64,000 bases of DNA from an uncultured Oscillospiraceae bacterium (GTDB lineage: Bacteria > Bacillota > Clostridia > Oscillospirales > Oscillospiraceae). Below are positions 45,022 to 53,311 of the stretch, piece after piece. The translations under genes were made by a program, and so were the position numbers. Location: NCBI GenBank assembly GCA_934646185.1, contig CAKUEH010000002.1:101965-165964 (forward strand), in the 5' to 3' direction. A model generated the notes under the pieces. The model had not been told where the DNA came from and searched no databases. It saw only the letters and a list, made by a program, of their open reading frames with translations. Each line of letters opens with the position of its first letter. Within the stretch, counting starts at the first letter, position 1.

Positions 45022-46420
45022 GTGAAAAAAGAGAAAAGCACATTCGGCTGGATTTTTACCTTCGCCGGGCAGAAAAAGTCAGGCTATATCACCAGTGTGA
45101 TTTGGGCTGTCATCGGCGCGGCATTTCAGATCCTGCCGTTCTTTGTGATGGCAGGGGTCATTGGCAAGCTGCTGACCGGGAATAAAGACCTCGCAGACTA
45201 TTTGATCGATTGTGCTGTGATGGCGGCGTTCTGGCTTTTGCGTGTTCTGTTTCACTCGTTATCCACGGCGCAGTCCCATAAAGCGACCTTCGCTGTGCTG
45301 GGAAATATCCGAAAGCAGGGCTTTGCCAAGCTCACCAAAATGCCGCTCGGCGATGTGCAGAGCCGCGGCTCCGACGAGCTGAAGAATATCCTCGTCGAGC
45401 GCGTGGACAGCATCGAACCGACATTGGCGCACGCGATCCCGGAGATGAGCAGCAACGCAGTTGTTGTTCTGGCAACGTTTATCTATACTACTGACCCTCG
45501 ATTGGCGTATGGCGTTGGCAAGCCTGATCACATTCCCGTTGGGCATGGTGTTCTTCATGCTGATGATGACGGGCTACAACAAAAATTACGCCCGCACCGT
45601 TGCGGCCACCAACACGCTGAACGATACGGCGGTAGAATACATCGGCGGCATCGAGGTCATCAAGGCGTTCGGCAAGGCGAAAAGCAGCTATGAAAAGTTT
45701 GTCACCGCTGCGCGTGAGTGCGCCCGGAGCTACATCGACTGGATGAATCAAAGCAACTTCTATTTCACCTTTGCCATGAACATCATGCCTGCGACGCTTT
45801 TGACCGTACTTCCCATTGGCGGACTGCTGCTGAAAAACGGGACGCTGACGCCGGAGAAATTCGTTCTCATTGTGATTCTCTCCATGGGACTCATCACGCC
45901 GATCATCGGCTGCATGAAGTTTACCGACGATCTGGCCAAGGTCGGCACGATTATCTCTCAGGTGACGGACATTCTGACCGCTCCGGAGCTGTCTCGTCCG
46001 GAGACGGACGAGGAAACGCCGCAGGGCAGCACTGTGGAGCTGCGCAATGTTCGTTTCGGCTACAACGATACCGAGGTGCTGCACAGCATTGACCTCACGT
46101 TCCGCGAGGGAACGGTCAACGCTCTGGTCGGGCCCTCCGGCAGCAGCAAATCCACCATTGCCAAGCTCATCGCATCCTTCTGGGATGCGGGCAGCGGCAG
46201 CATCGCCGTGGGCGGTGCGGACATCCGCCATATCTCTGCGGAACATTGCCACAAGCTCGTTGCCTATGTGTCGCAGGACAATTTCCTGTTCGACGATACT
46301 GTGCGCGAGAACATCCGCATGAGCAGACCCGGCGCGACGGACGCCGAAGTGGAACAGGCCGCGAAGGACTGCGGCTGTTATGACTTCATCATGGGGCTTG
46401 AAAACGGCTTCGATAGGCGG
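45022..46420 (+). pseudogene. ABC exporter, frameshifted and 3'-truncated
   Basis: An N-terminal transmembrane domain (FAGQKKSGYITSVIWAVIGAAFQ) joins its continuation (LLTLDWRMALASLITFPLG) in another frame. One extra base near 45487 explains the shift. The ATPase domain has Walker A GPSGSSKST (with S in place of the usual G) and the Q-loop YVSQDN, but stops matching at CGCYDFIMGLENGFD, before the LSGGQ signature. It resembles the first half of heterodimeric IrtAB-like exporters. Confidence 0.78.
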
Positions 46421-47225
46421 CATCACGCAGGACATTCCAGAGCGGACGACCACGGCCATTGTCGGGCCTTCCGGCGGCGGCAAGACCACGCTCTGCCATC
46501 TGCTCTCCCGCTTCTGGGATGTGGACAGCGGCTGTGTCACACTGGGAGGCCACGATGTGCGCGAATACGATATGGACAGCCTGATGCAGAATTTCAGCTT
46601 CGTATTTCATAATGTTTATCTGTTCCATGACACGATCGCCAACAATATCCGCTTCGGTCAGCCGGACGCTCCGATGGAACAGGTTATTGCAGCAGCGAAA
46701 AAAGCCCGCTGCCACGACTTCATTCTAAAGCTGCCGCAAGGGTATGATACGGTCGTCGGAGAGGCGGGAGGCTCCCTTTCCGGCGGCGAGCGCCAGCGGC
46801 TCTCCATCGCCCGCGCTGTGATGAAGAACGCGCCTATCATCATTCTGGACGAGGCCACGGCCAATGTCGATCCGGAGAACGAAAAAGAGCTGATGGAAGC
46901 AGTCAGTGAGCTGACGCAGGAGAAAACCGTCATCATGATCGCGCGCCGGCTGAAGACCGTTCGCCATGCCGACCAGATCCTCGTGGTGGACAAGGGACAG
47001 ATCGTCCAGCGCGGAACGCACGACAAGCTGATGACGCAGGACGGCATCTACCGCCGCTTTATCAGCGGCCGTGAGCAGGCCGTGGGCTGGAAGCTGTATA
47101 AGAGAGCGTTCAGATTTGCGCAAGAAAGCGGCAGGCGCGGCATCGGCGTCAACGCCATGCGCAGACGCAAAAGAGCATTGGATCCCGGTTTCCCGGTCTC
47201 CAATGCTCTTTTTTTGTTTTATTGA
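46413..47225 (+). pseudogene. C-terminal ATPase domain of a second ABC exporter
   Basis: From about 46413 the frame encodes an ABC exporter ATPase starting just before Walker A (IPERTTTAIVGPSGGGKTT), with LSGGERQRLS, IIILDEATANVD and an Arg where the switch His of MIAHR is usual (MIARRLK). Its membrane domain is missing. The family end GREQAVGWKL is not followed by a stop; the frame reads on 40 codons through the terminator hairpin. Both facts point to a non-functional remnant. Confidence 0.75.
47169..47222. terminator. Terminator after the ABC remnants
   Basis: Stem AAAGAGCATTGGA / TCCAATGCTCTTT with an inner CCGG pairing and a run of seven T on the plus strand; four T on the minus strand, so it can also serve the convergent S-layer protein gene. 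Confidence 0.85.
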
Positions 47226-47245
47226 CGCGGCTTCACGCGAAGCGC

Positions 47246-50200
47246 TTATTTGCCGAGCTCACAGAAGCGGTGCAGAATCGCCGCCACCTGTGCGCGAGTG
47301 GCATTGCCCTTGGGGTCGAGCTTGTCGCCGTTGCCTTTGACCAGTCCCTGGCCGACTGCCCAGTTCGTCGCGGAAACCGCATAACTGCTGATCGCATCGC
47401 GGTCGGAGAAGCGCGAGAGGTTATCCTCCAGCGTCACAAGGTCAAGCCCCTGATAGACGGCATAGCGGAACAGGATGGCTGCCAGCTGCTCGCGCGTGAC
47501 GTTTGCCTCCATGTTCGTGCCGTCAGAAATGCCGTTCTTCATCGCCCATTCGCGGCCTGCGGCGTACCACGTCACGCCCTTGGTTGTGTCGACGCCCGCC
47601 ATGCGCGCAAGGATCGTCACGATCATACCGCGCGTGGTCGACGCGTTCGGGTCAAAGGCTGCGCGGCCTGTGCCGTTCATCATGCCCTTTTCATAGACAT
47701 ACGCAACGTCCTCATAGAACCAGTCGCCCTTGCGCACGTCGCCGAACGGCATCTTCGTGCTGTCCGATGCAGACGGCGTGGCGGGCTTGACCGGGATCGG
47801 TACGACCGGCTGCTCGTTCGCGGCCTGCTCGCTGCGCGCGGCAGCCAGCGCCGTCTTGACGTTCCCGGTCAGCGTGTTAAGCTCCGTCTGATACACAGTG
47901 TCGCCCGCGGCCGCAATACCGGCCTCCAGCGCGTCGATCGCGTCCTGCAATGCGTCCATGGCCTTTTCCGAAACCAGACGCAGCGAGCCGTCGCTCACAG
48001 CATTCTTTGCCTCGGCCAGCGCCGCGGCGGCCTCCGCCGTGCTGACGGTGAACCTTGCGAGCTCCGCGTCCGCTGCCTCGATGAGGGCGTTGATCTCGCT
48101 CTGCGTGCTGTTCTCGTCGGCGATCGCGTCCGTCAGCGCCTTGATCGCCGCGTCAAGCGCGGTGGTATCCTCGCCGGTGATCTTTGCGCGCGCCACGTTC
48201 AGCGCCTCGAGCACAGCGTTGGCCGCGCCGCTGTCAACGACCGGCGTGCCATAGGCCTCAACCTCGCCGATCTGCATCAGATAGCCGTCCACGCCGCTGA
48301 GTACCAGCTTGTCGCCGTAGACACGGACAAAGCGTGCCGTCTGCGCCTCAAATTCGATCTCGCGCCAGCCCTCCGTACGCGGATCGCCGGTTCTGGCCGC
48401 GACATCCGTCCACGTCGTGCCGTCGAGCGAAACCTGCACGCGATAGTCGACTGGGAATGCAAAGTTGTTGCCGGCATAGATGCGAACCTTGTTCACGGCG
48501 AACAGATCGCCCATGTCAAACGCGCACCATTCATGCGAGGTCGCCTCATCGCGGTTGACGCCGACATTCGACGTCCAGCCGTTGCCGGTCTGCGCAATGC
48601 CGTCGTTGAGGTATTCTGCCGCCCAGCCCCACTGCTTATACGTGCCGTCGGGCGTGGTGCTGGAAACGTAGTACTTCTTGTTCAGAAGCAGGTTTTCGCC
48701 CGGTTCATAGTGTACGACCTCATCCTCCGTCGTGCCGGGCTTCGGCGCGGGGATCGTACCGTCGTCGTTATAGATTTCAAACTCGCCGATGGCGCAGTAG
48801 CTGCTGTTCGTCGCGGCGACGTTTACGCGCACATAGCGCGCCGTCTGCGCGTCAAACGTGATGGAATAGGCTGCGCCGTTTTCCATCGTCTTATCCGTGG
48901 CGGTGTAGACGACCGTCCAGCTCTTGCCATCCTGCGAAACCTCGATCGTGAAGTCCTTGGGCATGCCCTGACCGGCGCTGGCAGGACCCATTTCACCGGC
49001 TGCCGGATAGAGATCAACGCGGTTGAACGTCTTGCTCTCACGCAGATCAGCCGTGATCACAGCCTGCTGCGTGCCGACCGACTTCCAGCCGTTGTTCGCG
49101 TTTTCCGGCTCACGCACGCCGTCGTTGAGCTTGCTGATATACCAGCCGTTGCCGCCCTCGGAGCTGTCGGCGTAGACATTTGCGTCCAGCGCGAGGTTGT
49201 CGCTTTCTTCCTTGCCGCTCTCGTAGACATAGCCTGCCGGAAGCTGATACAGCGCGCCGTCGCCCGCCGCCAGCGTCACGGTCAGCTCGCCGCCGCTGAG
49301 CGCCGCGTCGGAAAGCGTGCCGTCCTGCGCGCTCACGCGCTTGAGAGACGTGATCGCGCTGTCGAGCTTTACGCGGATGGTGGCTTCATTTGTATAGTCA
49401 TTGTTGACCAGCATCATGTAGCCCTGCGTGCCGTTCTTTTCCTTGAGGTAGGAGACCGTAAAGTTCGTGCTGTCCACGTCCTGCGCAAAGAAGCCCTCGG
49501 GAATGGGCAGATCGCCCCACGTCTCGCCGTTGAGATAGATCTCCTCCGCATTCAGCTTGGCAAGCGTCGTGCCGAGCGCGTGGATCTCGCTGTTAAGCTG
49601 CTTGACCGCCTCATAGCTCTTGGGATTCGGCGTGCCGTCCAAAAGGATGATGCCGTCGGCAAACGGTTCGGAGCGGTTGCTGGGGGTAAACCATGTGAAG
49701 TAGGAGAATTGCTTATAGCCAAAAGCCAGACCCATCATGGCCTCATAGCGGATCTCGGATGCGGACGGCGCACGGTACGCACCCGGGATCCGAACCGACT
49801 GCAGATAGTTTGCCGTCTTGACATCGTTTTCCCTGCCCACTTCCCAAACGGCGCGCATATTGCCAAGGAAGCCGGTGCGGTTCATGTCTGTGCTGTTGTC
49901 GGGATAGGGGTACAGGTCGTACATCAGATAATCCTGCGGATAGCCGCCCGCAGCGTTCAGCTTGAGATAGTCGTTCATCTGATCCTTTGCCAGCCCCAGC
50001 GTCGCGTATGCATACGCCGGGAGGAAGTTCAGATGCATATAGCCGTTGGGATCGGCCTGCTTCATGGCCTGATGCACGGCGTTATACGGGTTGGCGTTCG
50101 ACGGCTCGTCCAGGATATAATAGCCCGCCACGCCGGGGACGTTGCGGTACTCTTCGATCAGAGACCGGATCTGCTCCGCCGTCAGCTTCATGAGGTTGCC

Positions 50201-52405
50201 GCCAAAACGGCTATCCGCGACGCTTACGTGCATGCCGTATTTGTTGGCGTATTCCGCCATCTTAAGGTTCGTTTCCTTTGCGTTCAGGTCATTGCCGGTA
50301 ACGTTGTTGACAAAGTTAATCCCGGCGTCAGCCATCAGCTTGTACTGCTCATCCCAGCGGGAATCGTCGCTGACCGCGTCCATATACTCGCTTGTGGGCG
50401 GCCAGAAGATGGAGATGAGGATGTTGTCGTCAAAGCTGAATTTCTTTTCAACGACCGTAACGGAGATCTCTTTTTTGATGTCCTCGCCGTTTTCGCTTCT
50501 TGCGGAGTTTGCAACGGTCGCGGTGATCGTCGTGCTGCCAACGGCGTTGGCCTTGATCACACCGTTTTCGTCAACGGAGGCCACGTTCGGAGCTGCGCTT
50601 GCCCAGCTGACGCTGTGATCCAACTCGTCAGTTGCCGTGACCGTCACCTTGACGCTGTCGCTCTCGCCGACGGCCAGCTCCAGCGTGTTCTTGTTCACAT
50701 CTACTGCAAAATTGTTTGCACTGAGCGTGCCGAACGCGGCCAGCTCCGACAGCTGCACAACATAGGCTCTGTCATTTGCGCCATATGCGCGCTTCGTCAC
50801 ATACAGCCGGACGTAGGAAGCCTCCACCGGCGCTTCCAGATCAAAGCAGACCGGCGCGGCCGGCGTTTTCTGGTCGGTGACCTTTGCCACATCCGCCCAG
50901 TTCTTGCCGTCGGACGAAACCTGCAGCTGATAATCGATCGGGAAGCAATAGCCATACTTGCCATCGTCCGAGCGCGGGAAGAGCACAAGACGGCTGAGCT
51001 CATACGTCAGGCCAAGGTCAATGCTTGCATATGCGGCCTTATCCGCCGACGTGCCCTCGCTGGGCAGCGTCGTCCAGCCGTTCGCGCCGCCGTTGCCGAC
51101 AACGCCTCTGATATAGCCGTCGGTCAGCAGCATGCTGCCCCAGATGCCCTCCGGCGCAACATAGTCGGACGAAACGCTGACCGTCTTGTCCAGCGCCGCG
51201 TTTTCCGTACCTTTGGGCTGCCATGCGCGCAGGTCATAGCGGCCAGGCGTGCCAAACACCGCAAGCTCCGACAGCTGCACCATGGTTCCACCGCGCTTTG
51301 TCACATAGATCCGGACATTCTTTGTCGTGACCGTCGTGTCCAGATCGAAGCAGACCGGCGCAGTGGGCGTGGCCTGACCCGTCACCGTGACGAGATCTGT
51401 CCAGGTCTCGCCGTCGTCCGAGGTCTGAAGCACATAGTCCACCGGGAAGTAATTTGCGTATTCGTTGTCAGAGCGCGGGAACACCACGATCCGGCTGATC
51501 TCATACGACGCACCGAGGTTGATAGCCGCCCATGCGGGCGTATCCGCCGTTGCGCCTTCGTGCGGGTTGGTTGTCCAGCCGTTTGCGCCGTTGTAGCCCA
51601 TAACACCCTGAACGTAGCCGTCGTTCAAAAACGTGCTGGCCCAGATGCGCTCCGGCGCAATATAGTCAGAGGACACGCTGACCGTCTTGTTCAGCGCAAT
51701 GTTCGTCGTGCCGTCCAGCGCCCACGAGGCGATATCATACTTTGTGCCGGTGGGCTTCTCATCGCCGCCCGATTCCTGCACGACCGTGCCCCAGATGGCA
51801 AACTCCTGCAGCTGCACCAGCTTGCCGTCGTTGCCCGTACCGCCGCCAATGGAATCCTGCGCATAGCGCTTTGTTACATTCAGCCGCACATAGCGCGCCT
51901 CTACAGCGCTGGCCAGTGCGTAGAAATACGGCTCGGCCGGGTCATTGGGTGCGCCGGTCTGCTTTGCCGCAACGCTCCATGTCTCGCCGTCCAGCGAGGT
52001 CTCGATCTGATAGTCGGTCGGGAAAATGGCGCCTGCGCGCGCAAATACGCCGAACTTGGATACCGAGCAGCGCTTGCCCAGATCAAAGGTCAGCACAACC
52101 GGCGCGTTTGCGTCCGGCTCGCTATCATAGGGGTACGTGGAAAATCCCCGGCCATCCAGTACACCGTCGTGGACAAACGCCTTGCTCCACGACTCACTGG
52201 ACATTTCATAGCTGTTTTCCTGATCCGACGCGTTATGCGTGCCGTTTGACACCGTCAGCGTCGCGCCCACAGCCAGATTGGTCGTTCCGGTCGGAGCGTA
52301 GTCGCTGAGCGACGCGTCCGCCGCAACTGCCGCGGGCAGAATGCCGAGCAGCATCGCCAGCACCAGAACCAGCGTCAGCCAGCGCCGAAAACTTCTGTTT
52401 TTCAT
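47246..52405 (-). CDS. Secreted S-layer-anchored multi-module protein with glycosidase-like domain
   Basis: 1719 residues with a signal peptide (residues 1-28, ending AVA). Three F5/8-type-C (discoidin-like) modules lie at about 35-210, 225-390 and 395-560, each with a W-T or ARYVRLNVTKR-type end. They are followed by a bacterial Ig-like (Big_2) domain at about 565-655. A TIM-barrel-like region occupies about 655-1010, with GYYILDEPSNANPY (E767 a candidate catalytic acid). Two more F5/8C modules are at about 1070-1225 and 1240-1395, and two FIVAR-like helical repeats at about 1396-1545. Three SLH motifs (about 1550-1719; FGDVRKGDWFYEDVAYVYEKG) end the protein. It is bound to the cell wall by SLH and binds glycans. 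It might prepare substrate for the importer at 18.5 kb, which is inference. Confidence 0.9.
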   Translation of the reverse strand: MKNRSFRRWLTLVLVLAMLLGILPAAVAADASLSDYAPTGTTNLAVGATLTVSNGTHNASDQENSYEMSSESWSKAFVHDGVLDGRGFSTYPYDSEPDANAPVVLTFDLGKRCSVSKFGVFARAGAIFPTDYQIETSLDGETWSVAAKQTGAPNDPAEPYFYALASAVEARYVRLNVTKRYAQDSIGGGTGNDGKLVQLQEFAIWGTVVQESGGDEKPTGTKYDIASWALDGTTNIALNKTVSVSSDYIAPERIWASTFLNDGYVQGVMGYNGANGWTTNPHEGATADTPAWAAINLGASYEISRIVVFPRSDNEYANYFPVDYVLQTSDDGETWTDLVTVTGQATPTAPVCFDLDTTVTTKNVRIYVTKRGGTMVQLSELAVFGTPGRYDLRAWQPKGTENAALDKTVSVSSDYVAPEGIWGSMLLTDGYIRGVVGNGGANGWTTLPSEGTSADKAAYASIDLGLTYELSRLVLFPRSDDGKYGYCFPIDYQLQVSSDGKNWADVAKVTDQKTPAAPVCFDLEAPVEASYVRLYVTKRAYGANDRAYVVQLSELAAFGTLSANNFAVDVNKNTLELAVGESDSVKVTVTATDELDHSVSWASAAPNVASVDENGVIKANAVGSTTITATVANSARSENGEDIKKEISVTVVEKKFSFDDNILISIFWPPTSEYMDAVSDDSRWDEQYKLMADAGINFVNNVTGNDLNAKETNLKMAEYANKYGMHVSVADSRFGGNLMKLTAEQIRSLIEEYRNVPGVAGYYILDEPSNANPYNAVHQAMKQADPNGYMHLNFLPAYAYATLGLAKDQMNDYLKLNAAGGYPQDYLMYDLYPYPDNSTDMNRTGFLGNMRAVWEVGRENDVKTANYLQSVRIPGAYRAPSASEIRYEAMMGLAFGYKQFSYFTWFTPSNRSEPFADGIILLDGTPNPKSYEAVKQLNSEIHALGTTLAKLNAEEIYLNGETWGDLPIPEGFFAQDVDSTNFTVSYLKEKNGTQGYMMLVNNDYTNEATIRVKLDSAITSLKRVSAQDGTLSDAALSGGELTVTLAAGDGALYQLPAGYVYESGKEESDNLALDANVYADSSEGGNGWYISKLNDGVREPENANNGWKSVGTQQAVITADLRESKTFNRVDLYPAAGEMGPASAGQGMPKDFTIEVSQDGKSWTVVYTATDKTMENGAAYSITFDAQTARYVRVNVAATNSSYCAIGEFEIYNDDGTIPAPKPGTTEDEVVHYEPGENLLLNKKYYVSSTTPDGTYKQWGWAAEYLNDGIAQTGNGWTSNVGVNRDEATSHEWCAFDMGDLFAVNKVRIYAGNNFAFPVDYRVQVSLDGTTWTDVAARTGDPRTEGWREIEFEAQTARFVRVYGDKLVLSGVDGYLMQIGEVEAYGTPVVDSGAANAVLEALNVARAKITGEDTTALDAAIKALTDAIADENSTQSEINALIEAADAELARFTVSTAEAAAALAEAKNAVSDGSLRLVSEKAMDALQDAIDALEAGIAAAGDTVYQTELNTLTGNVKTALAAARSEQAANEQPVVPIPVKPATPSASDSTKMPFGDVRKGDWFYEDVAYVYEKGMMNGTGRAAFDPNASTTRGMIVTILARMAGVDTTKGVTWYAAGREWAMKNGISDGTNMEANVTREQLAAILFRYAVYQGLDLVTLEDNLSRFSDRDAISSYAVSATNWAVGQGLVKGNGDKLDPKGNATRAQVAAILHRFCELGK

Positions 52406-53095
52406 TTGTATACCTCCTCATTTCTCTATGTGCATAAAAGCCAGGGCCGGCTTACGCCTTTTCAGCGTCTATTTGCACAATTCTATAGATAAGTATAAGG
52501 ATTTTCTGAACAAATGAGAGTCAACGCTTTTTGTGCGATTGGTGTCTTTTTTTCGTTGGAAACAAATGCTATTGTGGATTTTGCGCAGTTTGCCGCGCGA
52601 ATTCCTCCATTGTTCACGCACCATGCGCATTGATTTGTTTCGATTTTTATAAATATTCCATTAAATTCGCGGAAATTGCTTTAAAATAGTTCTGCTATTC
52701 TGCTATCGGTTTTGTCAAAAGACGATTTCCTGCGCAAGTTGTCCGCAGACAGAAAACAGGATGCCGCGGCACCCTGTTTTCTGTACGATTGTCATCCATG
52801 CCTGCAAAAGCCCGAAAACCGGAGATTGCGCCAACGTGCAGGCGTGCTGCAGGAACGGCAAACGCACTTGCTGCTTCAGCGGCTTTTTAGCATATGACGG
52901 CGGCCCGCAGGTTTTCCTGCGGGCCGCCGTCAACACAAATGAAAAGAGGAATCATGAAATATGCTTTATAGATGTATCCTGCTGCCGCCGCATTTGCGGC
53001 TCCATGTGCGCCGGAAGAATTTTACCGGGCCGTTTGTTTGAGCGCATTATACGCGCGGCGCAGGCAAATGTCAAGCGCTGCATGGGAAAAAGCAG
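52406..53095. other. Intergenic region with two strong hairpins
   Basis: No supported gene. An AT-rich part (52406-52700) is the upstream region of the surface protein. Hairpin 1 at 52750-52783 pairs CAGAAAACAGG with CCTGTTTTCTG and an inner TGCC/GGCA. Hairpin 2 at 52897-52932 has a perfect 16-bp stem (GACGGCGGCCCGCAGG) with loop TTTT and no U-tract. The 110 bp between them could be a small RNA, but no known RNA family was recognised. Confidence 0.5.
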
Positions 53096-53214
53096 TATTA
53101 GAATTTCTGAAGGCAGCGTTCAGCAATATGAATAAATCAAACGTGTGAAAATTGTTGACATTAACGATACACATCACTAAAATAAATAAAAATCATTTCT
53201 ATAAAGACATGTGT
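53096..53214 (+). promoter_or_regulatory. Promoter module shared with the 11.3-kb operon (copy 2)
   Basis: TTGACA (53155-53160), 17-bp spacer and TAAAAT (53178-53183). The upstream block TATTAGAATTTCTGAAGGCA plus GCGTTCAGCAATATGAATAA, the spacer and the leader element CATGTGT (53208-53214) repeat copy 1 at 11228-11340 with only a few substitutions. Confidence 0.85.
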
Positions 53215-53311
53215 GCGTGATACAAGGACATATTTGGGAGGCGCCCGCATCCACAAAATATGCAGCATGAAGCGGCACAAGCCTTACAGCGGAAGAGGGG
53301 GACTGGAAAGC

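Noticed and set aside
47222..52249. 1675-codon open frame on the plus strand
   Set aside because: Exact antisense of the S-layer protein; its Arg/Val/His-rich text has no domain signature while the minus strand shows signal, F5/8C and SLH motifs.
52740..52935. 6S RNA
   Set aside because: The two halves do not pair into the long hairpin with central bubble needed for 6S RNA.
52761..53135. 124-codon plus-strand frame
   Set aside because: Runs through two perfect hairpins and the gltB promoter; not coding-like.
53096..53200. Glutamine (glnA-type) riboswitch before gltB
   Set aside because: The conserved element lies upstream of the promoter and so is not transcribed; the glnA RNA core motif was not found.
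53213..53311. GTG 53213 as gltB start
   Set aside because: Only about 22 bases after the predicted transcript start; the N-terminal 33 codons do not look like GltB, whose nucleophile Cys is normally near the N-terminus.
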